DNA from: Paracoccaceae bacterium | GTDB taxonomy: Bacteria; Pseudomonadota; Alphaproteobacteria; Rhodobacterales; Rhodobacteraceae | DNA: 36,731 nucleotides | Direction: 5' to 3' | NCBI GenBank assembly: GCA_002697345.1 | Contig: NZVE01000069.1 | Location: 1 to 36,731, forward strand | In this document: one piece after another, positions 15,877-24,497 of the stretch | Position numbering within the stretch: position 1 is the first letter of the stretch | Layout of the letters: each line of letters begins with the position of its first letter | Program-made: the position numbers and the translations under genes | Notes under the pieces: model-generated | Seen by the model: the letters and a program-made list of their open reading frames with translations, nothing else | The model's database searches: none | What the model was told of the DNA's origin: nothing

Positions 15877-15907
15877 ATTTCCTCCGTATTAATTATCGTT
15901 TCGTAAT

Positions 15908-16384
15908 TTAAGTATGTTCTTTTAAAAGTCGAGATTTTTGTCTTTGCCAGTCCCGTTTTGCCTCTGTAGCTCTTTTGTCAGCTTGTTTTTTACCTTTTGC
16001 TATTCCAATTTTTAACTTTGCACGCCCTTTATGGTTAAAATATAAAACTAGTGGTACTAATGTCATACCGTCTCTTTGAGTTGCTGACCACAGTTTTGAT
16101 AATTCCCTCCTTGAGACTAGAAGCTTTCTTCTACGTCTTTCTTCATGTGCAAAAGAATTGGCGTGGTTGTAAGGGGGGATGTAGCAATTTACTAACCATA
16201 ATTCGGATTGGTCTACTGTAGCATAGCTTTCGATGATTTGGGTTTTACCTGTACGAAGGCTTTTTACCTCAGAACCTTCCAGAGAAATTCCACACTCTAG
16301 ATCATCTTCGATAGAATAATCATACCGAGCGCGTCGATTTTCTGCTATTATTTTATAGTTAGGATTTTCTACCTTTTTAGACAT
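15908..16384 (-). CDS. smpB: SsrA-binding protein SmpB
   Basis: Binds tmRNA and brings it to ribosomes stalled on non-stop mRNA (trans-translation). The 158-aa protein has the OB-fold core with [29 protein letters not shown] near the N-terminus. Its basic C-terminal tail [21 protein letters not shown] enters the mRNA channel. The [30 protein letters not shown] block is family-specific. It lies between dapA (69 nt upstream) and sseA (31 nt downstream). No tmRNA gene is in this window. The ATG at 16384 fits the usual N-terminus. Confidence 0.97.
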   Translation of the reverse strand: MSKKVENPNYKIIAENRRARYDYSIEDDLECGISLEGSEVKSLRTGKTQIIESYATVDQSELWLVNCYIPPYNHANSFAHEERRRRKLLVSRRELSKLWSATQRDGMTLVPLVLYFNHKGRAKLKIGIAKGKKQADKRATEAKRDWQRQKSRLLKEHT

Positions 16385-16453
16385 GATTTATCTGCCGTCA
16401 CTTTATCCTTGGTTTAGACATTCAGAAAATTAAGAAATTAACTTTAATTGGTG

Positions 16454-17320
16454 TTATAACCCTGCATGGCTCATGGCACTTTCAATTAACTTTTTTGTAT
16501 TTGATGTTAGACCTGAAAGAGGTGATCTCACTTCCGCCGAACATTTCCCTAATACAGATAGTCCGTATTTTGCCCCACAGACGCCCGGTTCGGTGAATAT
16601 TGCTTTGTGCAACGGCATAAGTAGATCTTGATACTCCAACGCCTTTTTATAATCGCCATTTAAGGTAGCATTTTGCATTTCTGCGCAAAGTTTGGGTGCG
16701 ACGTTACCTGTTACTGATATACAACCAACACCGCCCTGGGCGTTAAAGCCAATTGCAGACGCATCTTCTCCAGAAAGTTGAACAAATTCGTTTCCGCATG
16801 AAATACGTTGAAGTGATACGCGTGCCACATCACCTGTGGCATCTTTTACTCCGACTATATTGGGTAAACGTGCCAATTTCCCCATAGTTTCAGGAGACAT
16901 GTCAACTACTGAGCGTGGCGGAATATTATATATAATTATGGGTAAACCGCATTTTTCAGCTTCAGAAAAATGTAAAATCATCCCCTCCTGTGTGGGTTTA
17001 TTATAATAAGGCGTAACAACAAGTGCAGCCGATGCCCCAGATTTTTTTGCATGCTTTACCAACCTGACAGTTTCGGCAGTATTGTTCGATCCTGCTCCAG
17101 CAATAATTGGTATTCTCCCTTTAGCAGCATTAACTACGCAATCTACCACCGCGTCGTGTTCTTGATGACTTAATGTTGGACTTTCTCCAGTAGTTCCCAC
17201 AGGAACTAACCCATTTGAACCCTGGTCGATATGCCACTCGACTAGAGCCTGAATCTCGTCAAAATCAACTTCACTATTTTTCATTGGTGTTACCAGTGCA
17301 GGTAATGATCCGCGGAACAT
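16454..17320 (-). CDS. dapA: 4-hydroxy-tetrahydrodipicolinate synthase
   Basis: Condenses pyruvate with aspartate semialdehyde, the first committed step to diaminopimelate and lysine. TIM barrel of 288 aa. The Schiff-base lysine is Lys159 in VGVKDATGD. The catalytic network Thr43/Thr44 (GTTGES), Tyr106 (TPYYNKPT) and Tyr131 with Arg136 (YNIPPRS) aligns with the E. coli enzyme. AAAGGAG lies 8 nt before the ATG. It is divergent from slt across 141 nt, so peptidoglycan precursor supply and a lytic transglycosylase share a control region. A TTGCGA / TATTCA pair on the minus strand in that gap is a weak promoter guess. Confidence 0.97.
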   Translation of the reverse strand: MFRGSLPALVTPMKNSEVDFDEIQALVEWHIDQGSNGLVPVGTTGESPTLSHQEHDAVVDCVVNAAKGRIPIIAGAGSNNTAETVRLVKHAKKSGASAALVVTPYYNKPTQEGMILHFSEAEKCGLPIIIYNIPPRSVVDMSPETMGKLARLPNIVGVKDATGDVARVSLQRISCGNEFVQLSGEDASAIGFNAQGGVGCISVTGNVAPKLCAEMQNATLNGDYKKALEYQDLLMPLHKAIFTEPGVCGAKYGLSVLGKCSAEVRSPLSGLTSNTKKLIESAMSHAGL

Positions 17321-17461
17321 TTATAGATCTCCTTTAATAAGTGTTAGTTAGATGAATAAACGTAGTAAAACATAGTCGCAAGCAATATTAAATGCTAGGT
17401 TCACTATTGCCTACTTTAATAATCAGGCTAGGATAGATGATGTAGGAGAAAATCTAGTTTT

Positions 17462-19417
17462 ATGATGGCTTTACCCAGTAAACTTTTAATTGCTACTCTA
17501 ATAGCATTTATTGGATTATGTACGGCAGCAAATGCTACTGAAGAATTTAAAAAGCTGAGAGTAGTGATTTTAAATGCAGACCAAGGAAATTGGACGAAAG
17601 TTAACAATGTAAGAGTAAATTTAAAAAGGCCAGAGGCTCGAGACTTGGCTGATTGGCTTTGGTTGCGAGGGGAGCAGGGTTCTTTTGAAGAGTGTATAAA
17701 ATTTCTACAATTAAATTCAGATTGGCCAGGCCTAAAGCTTCTTAGAAAAAGATGTGAGAAAAGCATTCTTAGGGGGGAGATCCCACAAAAAGTAATTAAC
17801 TACTTTGCACAACAAAAACCACAAACTGGTACAGGGTCATTAAGGTATGCGGAAGCATTAATTAATAGTAAAAGAGGTTTTGAGGCTGCAAAAGAGATTC
17901 GACGGACTTGGAAAAGCTTTGATTTGACTGAAGATGAACACAAAGCCTACATTTCGAGGAATAGTTTAACTATTGAAGGGCTTAATTCAGTTAGGCTTGA
18001 TTCAATGCTGTGGCAGGGATTTACAGAGTCAGCATCTCGAATGTTACCATTGGTTAATCATGATATGAGGGTTCTTGCCCGAGCTAGAATTGCTCTAAGG
18101 GAAAATAAATCGAAGGTTAATGCTTTAATTAATTTAGTTCCTAATATACTTAAAGATGATCCTGGCCTTGCTTATGAACGTTTTTTGTGGAGGCTCCGGA
18201 ATGGTTACTGGGATGGTGCCATTGAAATTTTAATTGATCGGTCAAAATCAGAGAAAGGATTAGGAAACCCAAAGGCTTGGGCTGATTGGCGAAGAGTATT
18301 AGCCCGAGAAATGATAAGGTCTGGAAGGTTTGATAAAGGCTACAATTTAGCTACTAGCCATCACCTTACAAAGGGTCACGATTATGCAGACTTAGAGTGG
18401 CTTGCAGGGTTTGTAGCTTTAAAAAAACTAACTCAACCTAGTAAGGCCTTAATACACTTTAAGAGGTTCTCCTCTAATGTATTCACTCCAGTCTCCTTAG
18501 GTAGAGCGGGTTACTGGCTTGGCTTAACTTATAAAGAGTTAGGTGATTACGAAAATTCGCAAATACACTTTAAAGACTCATCGAAATATCTGTCCAGTTT
18601 CTATGGGCAATTATCCGTCGGTTTTTTGCAAAACCCTGATCTAATAGATATGACTGGTAAGGAACCATTTGCGAATTGGCAAAATGGTAGGTTCGCTAAT
18701 TCTTCTGTATTAAAAGCTGCTATCCAAGCAAGTGGTGCTGGTAGTAGATATTTAACCGAAAGACTACTTGTTCATCTTTCTGAAAAAAGTACTAAAAGCG
18801 AATTTAGTGAGTTAGCTAATTTTGCAAATGAACTAGGTGAAACGCACGTATCCTTGATGATAACCAAGCAAGCCGCCAGAGAAGGCTTTCAAATATTTAG
18901 AACTTATTTTCCCATAGAGCTCCCTACTGATATAAAATTTAGTGATAGTTTAAAAAAAATTCTACCACTATCAGTGATTCGTAGAGAAAGTGAATTTGAT
19001 CCTGAGGTTATTAGTCCTGTCGGGGCTCGCGGTTTAATGCAGCTTATGCCAAAAACTGCTAAGGAAATGGCTGATAAAACTGGCATTGTTTATTCAAAGG
19101 ACCGACTTCTCTCTGATCCTACCTACAACGTAAAGTTAGGGATTGCCTACCTTGATGAGCTATCTGATCGCTTTGATGGGAATATTATATTAGTTTCAGC
19201 AGCTTATAACGCTGGTCCTACTAGGCTAGACAAATGGATAGCTATGTTTGGTGACCCTCGTAACAAAAATATAGATATAATAGACTGGATTGAGGACATT
19301 CCGTACAGAGAAACTAGAAACTATGTAATGAGAGTAGCTGAAAGTCTTCTACCATACGAGGCGCGCCTAAACGGTAAATTAGTTTGGAAAGACTTATACG
19401 ATACTATAAAGAAGTAA
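17462..19417 (+). CDS. slt: Soluble lytic murein transglycosylase (Slt70 type)
   Basis: Periplasmic enzyme cleaving the MurNAc-GlcNAc bond with 1,6-anhydro product formation. Residues 1-25 are a signal peptide ending ANA before TEEFKK. Residues 30-480 are the helical superhelix (TPR-like) characteristic of Slt70. Residues 490-640 are the lysozyme-like SLT domain. The catalytic glutamate is Glu509 in VIRRESEFDPEV, followed by the GARGLMQLMP motif and AAYNAGP near 580. Two adjacent ATGs (17462, 17465) serve equally. Its last 14 nt overlap the convergent EamA gene. Divergent from dapA. 651 aa is normal for the alphaproteobacterial form. Confidence 0.93.
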   Translation: MMALPSKLLIATLIAFIGLCTAANATEEFKKLRVVILNADQGNWTKVNNVRVNLKRPEARDLADWLWLRGEQGSFEECIKFLQLNSDWPGLKLLRKRCEKSILRGEIPQKVINYFAQQKPQTGTGSLRYAEALINSKRGFEAAKEIRRTWKSFDLTEDEHKAYISRNSLTIEGLNSVRLDSMLWQGFTESASRMLPLVNHDMRVLARARIALRENKSKVNALINLVPNILKDDPGLAYERFLWRLRNGYWDGAIEILIDRSKSEKGLGNPKAWADWRRVLAREMIRSGRFDKGYNLATSHHLTKGHDYADLEWLAGFVALKKLTQPSKALIHFKRFSSNVFTPVSLGRAGYWLGLTYKELGDYENSQIHFKDSSKYLSSFYGQLSVGFLQNPDLIDMTGKEPFANWQNGRFANSSVLKAAIQASGAGSRYLTERLLVHLSEKSTKSEFSELANFANELGETHVSLMITKQAAREGFQIFRTYFPIELPTDIKFSDSLKKILPLSVIRRESEFDPEVISPVGARGLMQLMPKTAKEMADKTGIVYSKDRLLSDPTYNVKLGIAYLDELSDRFDGNIILVSAAYNAGPTRLDKWIAMFGDPRNKNIDIIDWIEDIPYRETRNYVMRVAESLLPYEARLNGKLVWKDLYDTIKK

Positions 19418-20273
19418 CTTTATTAGATCTATAGAAGGTAAATAGTCCTGCCGTAACAACTATGATTACGCCTAATATGATATTTAGTTCCAGGGTTTCA
19501 TTGAATACCAGAACCCCAATTATAGTTACGAATATGAGTTGAAGATATGCGAACGGTTGTACCACACTTACTTCTGAAGCCTCATAACAACGTATCAAGA
19601 AATAGTGCCCAAGTATTGCTGTGCTGCATAAGAACAGCATCCAAAAGTAATCGACAGTTTCTATAGGCTCCCAGTACCAAACACCTAAAACAGTCATAGT
19701 TACAGCACCAGAGACGCCAGTCCAAAAGAAGCTGGTCTCAGTAGTATCTCTTTTAGAAGCAAGCCGCGTTAAGAGGCTGTAAAGAGCAAACATTAGCGCT
19801 GAGGCTAACGCTAAAAATGCAAAAGGTGAAAATACGTTAACTCCAGGTTGGAGGATTATTAGTACACCAATAAATCCGACAGTAATTGCTAACCATCGGC
19901 GCCACCCTACTTTTTCTCCAAGTATTGGGACAGACAATGCCGTAACTAATAAAGGATAGCACGCAAAAATGGCGTGGCTTTCCACTAGACCTAAAAGCGT
20001 AAAAGCTAGGACTATTACGCAAACCTCTAATGCAAGAAGCATCCCTCTAGCAATTTGAAGAATGGGTTGCCTTGTTTTTGCAACAGTTTTTAATCCACCT
20101 GGCTTTCTGGTTGCCAACACAATAACAAAGACAGCAAAAAACCAATATCTAATCATAACTACCATCATCACGTTATATTCGTTGGCTAAATACCGAGAAA
20201 TACCGTCTTGGATTGCAAAACTAGATGACGCCAAAATCATAAAAATAATTCCAAGCTGCCAGTTTTTTTGCAT
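19404..20273 (-). CDS. EamA/DMT-superfamily membrane transporter
   Basis: Inner-membrane permease of 289 aa with about ten hydrophobic helices arranged as two EamA repeats (about 1-140 and 150-285). Glycine-rich segments such as VGFIGVLIILQPG and ILGVIIVVTAGLFTFYR are typical. Members export or import amino acids, nucleotides or other small metabolites; the substrate cannot be assigned from sequence. Its ATG overlaps the mnmD stop by one base (TAATG), so it is translated with mnmD although no functional link is evident. The C-terminus overlaps the convergent slt gene by 14 nt. Confidence 0.85.
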   Translation of the reverse strand: MQKNWQLGIIFMILASSSFAIQDGISRYLANEYNVMMVVMIRYWFFAVFVIVLATRKPGGLKTVAKTRQPILQIARGMLLALEVCVIVLAFTLLGLVESHAIFACYPLLVTALSVPILGEKVGWRRWLAITVGFIGVLIILQPGVNVFSPFAFLALASALMFALYSLLTRLASKRDTTETSFFWTGVSGAVTMTVLGVWYWEPIETVDYFWMLFLCSTAILGHYFLIRCYEASEVSVVQPFAYLQLIFVTIIGVLVFNETLELNIILGVIIVVTAGLFTFYRSNKVTSL

Positions 20274-20938
20274 TATATTAGAGTTCCTTTACACATATGC
20301 CGTTTCCGGCCGAAACCTGTCACTTTTTCTACTAGAAAGCCTGAGTTAGATAAATTACGTCTGACAGCTCCAGCTGCGGTATAGGTTGCGAAAGTCCCAT
20401 TTTTCTTTGTTTTAATTGCCACATTTTTTAGTAAATTAGGTTCCCATAACTCAGGATTTTTTGATGGTGAAAACCCATCCAAAAACCAAGCGTCTGCTTT
20501 TCCGCTCCACTGTTCCACTGTTTTTCTAGCATCTCCAATAATTACAGTTCCAATAATACGATCGGAGGCAACGCTAAAAGTTTTCTGGCTCCACTGATCT
20601 AATAAAAAGTTTTTATTTAGTGTTGGAAAACTTTTAAGAGCCCTTTCAGCCTGACTTTTCTCTAGAGGGTATTTTTCAAATGAAGTGTAATATAAAGTGC
20701 CTTTTATATTAGCTTTATAAAATGCTTCGATTGACACCAACATATTTAGCCCTGTTCCAAAACCTAGTTCAGCAATATGAAACCCATCGTTAAACCTCCC
20801 TGGTAAGTTGTTTCCAGAAAGAAAAACAAAATTTGTTTCCTCTAAGCCGCCATAAATTGAATAATAGGAATCGTTAAATTTACAAGAAACGGGAATTCTA
20901 TTATCTATCCAACTAATAGGAGGTTGAGTGCCGATCAT
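20273..20938 (-). CDS. mnmD: tRNA 5-methylaminomethyl-2-thiouridine methyltransferase (MnmD, stand-alone MnmC methylase half)
   Basis: SAM-dependent methyltransferase of the DUF752 family that forms mnm5(s2)U from nm5U at wobble position 34. The 221-aa protein shows the SAM-binding ELGFGTGLN at 57-65, an acidic strand-2 end FEKYPL near 87, and the active-site segment DAWFLDGFSPSKNPELW at 149-165, where Asp154 is the likely catalytic residue. In E. coli this domain is fused to an FAD oxidase as MnmC; here it is separate. A probable oxidase gene starts 53 nt away on the other strand, so the pair is divergent and may share its control region. The downstream EamA gene overlaps by one base. Confidence 0.92.
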   Translation of the reverse strand: MIGTQPPISWIDNRIPVSCKFNDSYYSIYGGLEETNFVFLSGNNLPGRFNDGFHIAELGFGTGLNMLVSIEAFYKANIKGTLYYTSFEKYPLEKSQAERALKSFPTLNKNFLLDQWSQKTFSVASDRIIGTVIIGDARKTVEQWSGKADAWFLDGFSPSKNPELWEPNLLKNVAIKTKKNGTFATYTAAGAVRRNLSNSGFLVEKVTGFGRKRHMCKGTLI

Positions 20939-20991
20939 TTTCTTAAGCCTTAAAATAGTTTTTAAATTAATAATGATGAAAGGGAATAAAC

Positions 20992-22023
20992 TTGTCCATG
21001 GCTGATGTTACAATCTACGGTGCTGGTATTTTCGGTCTTAGTATAGGTTGGTCATGCGTAACTAGGGGTGTAAAGGTTCGAATAATTGAAAAATCAGGTA
21101 TTGGCTTTGGTTCAAGTGGGAGCTTAGTGGGAGCATTATCTCCTCATACACCTGATAATTGGAATACAAAAAAACAATTTCAATTCGAGAGTTTAATGAT
21201 GTCGAAAAAATACTGGACTAACGTTGAGTATAAATCTGGCAGATCAACTGGTTTTCTAAGCCTGGGACGGCTTCAATCGATACAAGATCAACGACAAATG
21301 GCTTTGGCAAACGAAAGAGTTGAAGGTGCAAAAACTCGGTGGGAAGGAAATGCAGTTTGGAGTATAGTAGATGGTTGTAAGTTTGGAGAGTGGAAGCCAT
21401 TATCAAAAACAGGATTATATATATATGATAACCTAAGTGCGAGTATAACTCCGAGTGCAACGTTATTTGCACTAGCTGAAGCTATAATTAAGTCGGGTAG
21501 TGAAATAATAATTGGGGACGCCGCTGAACAAGGAAAGGTATTGTACGCCACAGGCTATGAAGATTTAAAAAAAATTTCCAGGGGATTGAGTCAGCCCATG
21601 GGTAGTGGTGTGAAAGGGCAAGCTTTAATAGTAGGATATGACGCTTCTGATTTGCCACAATTATCTGTAAACGGGATTCATGTTGTCCCCCACCAGGATG
21701 GAACTGTAGCGATAGGGTCTACAAATGAAAAATTTTTTGTTGATGCGAATACTAATGATTTTTTGTTAGACGACCTATATCAAAAAGCGATTATTAATGT
21801 CCCTATACTTAAGTCAGCTAGAATAATCTCTCGATGGGCTGGCGTCAGGCCTTCAGCTCGAAAGAGATTGCCAATTTTAGGTAAACACCCCCTTCATAAG
21901 GAGGCATATATCGCTAACGGTGGTTTTAAGATCGGATTTAGCCTTGCCCCTAAAATAGCAGAGATAATGGCTGATTATATTCTTTATGATATAGACAATA
22001 TTCCAAGAACTTTTAAGGTATGA
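20992..22023 (+). CDS. FAD-dependent oxidoreductase, DAO family; probable MnmC(o)-like tRNA oxidase
   Basis: Flavoprotein of 343 aa with an N-terminal dinucleotide-binding GAGIFGLSIGW at 10-20, Glu33 at the end of strand 2 for the FAD ribose, and a C-terminal GWAGVRPSARKRLPILG-like D-amino-acid-oxidase motif. E. coli MnmC carries such a domain to convert cmnm5U to nm5U before methylation. Divergence from mnmD supports that role, but glycine or D-amino-acid oxidases look similar. Two starts compete: TTG at 20992 with AGGG 7 nt upstream, and ATG at 20998 with a longer 13-nt spacing; I keep TTG. A ThDP enzyme follows after 18 nt, which argues for a different, metabolic role. Confidence 0.78.
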   Translation: MSMADVTIYGAGIFGLSIGWSCVTRGVKVRIIEKSGIGFGSSGSLVGALSPHTPDNWNTKKQFQFESLMMSKKYWTNVEYKSGRSTGFLSLGRLQSIQDQRQMALANERVEGAKTRWEGNAVWSIVDGCKFGEWKPLSKTGLYIYDNLSASITPSATLFALAEAIIKSGSEIIIGDAAEQGKVLYATGYEDLKKISRGLSQPMGSGVKGQALIVGYDASDLPQLSVNGIHVVPHQDGTVAIGSTNEKFFVDANTNDFLLDDLYQKAIINVPILKSARIISRWAGVRPSARKRLPILGKHPLHKEAYIANGGFKIGFSLAPKIAEIMADYILYDIDNIPRTFKV

Positions 22024-22041
22024 TTAAACTGGAGTTAAAAA

Positions 22042-23700
22042 ATGGCGTTAAGACATGGTGGGCATATCCTCGTAGATCAACTTAAGGTTAATGGGGTCGA
22101 AAGAGTGTTTTCGGTTCCTGGTGAAAGCTTTTTAGCTGCTCTTGATGGGCTTTATAATAGTGGCATCGAGAATATTGTCTGTCGACACGAGGGTGGAGCT
22201 GCCATGATGGCTGAAGCAGACGCAAAAATTACTCATAGCCCTGGAGTAGTGTTTGTAACCCGTGGCCCTGGTGCTACAAATGCGTCGTCTGGTATCCATG
22301 TCGCTATGCAGGACAGCACACCATTAATCGTTTTTGTTGGACAGGTCCCTTTAGAGCATAGAGATAGAGAAGCTTTTCAGGAAATAGATTATGAGAGGTT
22401 CTTCTCTCCAATAGCTAAGTGGGTGGCAGAGGTAAAAGACTTAAAAAGGCTGCCAGAATATGTTGCTCGAGCCTTTCAAGTCTCGCAGGCAGGTCGTCCA
22501 GGGCCAGTAATTATTTCTTTACCAGAGGATATTCTTTCAGGAATTTGTGAAGTGCCAGACCGTCCAAGAGTAGTTTTAGGCCAACAATTTACTTCGGATA
22601 GTGAAATAAAAAAAATAGAAAATGCGATAATTAAAGCAAAGCGCCCATTAGTAATTGTTGGGGGCACAGGTTGGGGAAAAGGAGTAGTAAAAAACCTTGG
22701 TGTTTTTGTTAAAAATTTCAATTTACCAGTTGCAACAACTTTTAGACGACAACACTTAATTGATAATCGTCATGATTGTTATATTGGAGATTTAGGTACT
22801 GGGATGAATCCGGCTTTAGCAGAAACTGTTAAAGGATCAGATCTCATAATAGCTATTGGAACAAGGTTAGGTGAAATTGCAACTGGTGCATACGAATTAA
22901 TTGATCCTAAAAAGACTGAACAAGAAATAATTCATATTCACACAGACCCTAACGAGTTTTGCCATGTATACCAACCGAGGTTAGCAGTGTTGAGTTCAAC
23001 AGAGAACATATTAGACCAGCTTGTTGGTCTATCCAAATTAGTTAATCCAGAGTGGAGCTCTCAGACTAGTGAGGGTAGACAAAATTATTTAAATTGGATC
23101 ACTCCAAAAGAGACACCTGGACCAGTAAAACTAGAAAAAATTATAAAGTGGCTATCGAACAACTTACCAGAGGACTCAATTGTCACAAATGGTGCTGGAA
23201 ATTATGCAGCATTTTTACATAGATACTTTGCATTTAAAGAATATCCAACGGCCATAGGTCCAACGTCAGGAAGTATGGGTTATGGATTCCCGGCCTCTAT
23301 AGCAGCAAAATTAAGGTTTCCAGACAAGACAGTTATATGTTTGGCAGGGGATGGTTGCTTTCAGATGACGCTTAATGAGATGTCTACTGCCGCGCAAAAT
23401 AAGTTAGCTATAATAGTAATCGTTGTTAACAATGGTAAATATGCGACGATTCGTATGCATCAGGAAAAAAATTACCCGGGTAGAGTTTCTGGTACAGAAC
23501 TTCATAATCCAGATTTTGCTGCTCTTGCGAAAGCTTATGGTGGTTTTGGTATAAAAGTGCAAAAAACAGAAGATTTTGTGGCGGCTTACAATGAGGCTGT
23601 GGCTTCGGGTTTATTATCTGTTATCGAGCTTCAGATTGATGATGAGGTTCTTTCAACGAGCCAAACTGTGTCCGAAGTTAGATATAATAATAGTAAATAA
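22042..23700 (+). CDS. Thiamine-diphosphate enzyme of the acetolactate-synthase large-subunit (IlvB-like) family
   Basis: Full three-domain ThDP enzyme, 552 aa. The catalytic Glu50 in CRHEGGAAMMAEA activates ThDP. The diphosphate/metal motif runs from AGDGCF (GDG at 436-438) to VNN (463-464). Relatives include acetolactate synthase, benzoylformate decarboxylase, sulfoacetaldehyde acetyltransferase and oxalyl-CoA decarboxylase. No IlvN/IlvH regulatory subunit is encoded next to it, so biosynthetic acetolactate synthase is unlikely. It lies 18 nt downstream of the FAD oxidoreductase and ends 2 nt from cobO on the opposite strand. Its substrate is unassigned; a 2-oxo acid decarboxylase is a reasonable broad guess. 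Confidence 0.85.
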   Translation: MALRHGGHILVDQLKVNGVERVFSVPGESFLAALDGLYNSGIENIVCRHEGGAAMMAEADAKITHSPGVVFVTRGPGATNASSGIHVAMQDSTPLIVFVGQVPLEHRDREAFQEIDYERFFSPIAKWVAEVKDLKRLPEYVARAFQVSQAGRPGPVIISLPEDILSGICEVPDRPRVVLGQQFTSDSEIKKIENAIIKAKRPLVIVGGTGWGKGVVKNLGVFVKNFNLPVATTFRRQHLIDNRHDCYIGDLGTGMNPALAETVKGSDLIIAIGTRLGEIATGAYELIDPKKTEQEIIHIHTDPNEFCHVYQPRLAVLSSTENILDQLVGLSKLVNPEWSSQTSEGRQNYLNWITPKETPGPVKLEKIIKWLSNNLPEDSIVTNGAGNYAAFLHRYFAFKEYPTAIGPTSGSMGYGFPASIAAKLRFPDKTVICLAGDGCFQMTLNEMSTAAQNKLAIIVIVVNNGKYATIRMHQEKNYPGRVSGTELHNPDFAALAKAYGGFGIKVQKTEDFVAAYNEAVASGLLSVIELQIDDEVLSTSQTVSEVRYNNSK

Positions 23701-23702
23701 TA

Positions 23703-24323
23703 TTAGTACTCAACACCAATTTGAGCTTTTATTCCTCCCCTAAAGGGGTGTTTTACCAACTCCATTTCAGTAACTAGATCTGCAATCTCAATTAACTCTT
23801 CTTTGGCATTTCTACCTGTCATCACGACATGGGTCATTTCAGGTTTTTCATTTAATAGGAATTTGGTAATGTCTTTCACGTCGATATAATCGTACCTCAA
23901 AGCAATATTAATTTCGTCTAGTAAAACCATAGTATTTTTTGGATCACGAATTAGGTCTTTAGCTTTCTCCCAAGCCGCACCAGCCATTTCCATATCGCGC
24001 GCTTTGTCTTGAGTTTCCCATGTGAACCCCTCTCCCATTGTATTAAAAGAGCATATATTAGTAAAATTCTTTAAGATTAGATCACGTTCCCCTGTACTCA
24101 TTCCGCCTTTTATAAATTGGACTACAGCACATTGCATTCCGTGTGCTATACAACGAAAGATCATACCAAAAGCGGCAGAGCTCTTTCCCTTTCCTTTCCC
24201 AGTATTTATAATAATCAAGCCTTTTTTTTCAGTTTTAGTCGCCATTATTTTATCTCGGGCAACCTTTTTTTTCTGCATTTTTTGATTATGTCTGTCAGTA
24301 TCTTGAGGTGCGGTTTTGGTCAT
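23703..24323 (-). CDS. cobO: Cob(I)yrinic acid a,c-diamide adenosyltransferase
   Basis: ATP:corrinoid adenosyltransferase of the CobA/CobO fold, attaching the upper 5'-deoxyadenosyl ligand to cobalt. A P-loop GKGKGKSS lies at 42-49, followed by FQF-type strand CAVVQFIKGG and the TMGEGFTWE segment. VLLDEINIALRYDY holds the Walker B acidic pair. The frame begins with TTG at 24329, but AGGA is about 9-10 nt before the ATG at 24323, which I take as the start; 206 aa is typical. It lies 174 nt downstream of the cobN stop on the same strand. I found no riboswitch in that gap, so it may be transcribed with cobN by read-through. Confidence 0.93.
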   Translation of the reverse strand: MTKTAPQDTDRHNQKMQKKKVARDKIMATKTEKKGLIIINTGKGKGKSSAAFGMIFRCIAHGMQCAVVQFIKGGMSTGERDLILKNFTNICSFNTMGEGFTWETQDKARDMEMAGAAWEKAKDLIRDPKNTMVLLDEINIALRYDYIDVKDITKFLLNEKPEMTHVVMTGRNAKEELIEIADLVTEMELVKHPFRGGIKAQIGVEY

Positions 24324-24497
24324 TATCAATTATCCTAACTCTTACAACTGAGCTTTAATTAAATATTTTGAGATATTCGGCTTTGTGTTTACTAATTATA
24401 GATCCTATTTTCTATTGTGTCTAACAACAAGTGATAAGCTGTTTAATGGGTTTTGCTATTTCAAAAAAAATTATAATGAAAAAAAGTATATGCCTTC

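Noticed and set aside
24330-24497. Second cobalamin riboswitch or promoter before cobO
   Set aside because: No B12 box or conserved core; only A+T-rich sequence without a convincing hairpin.
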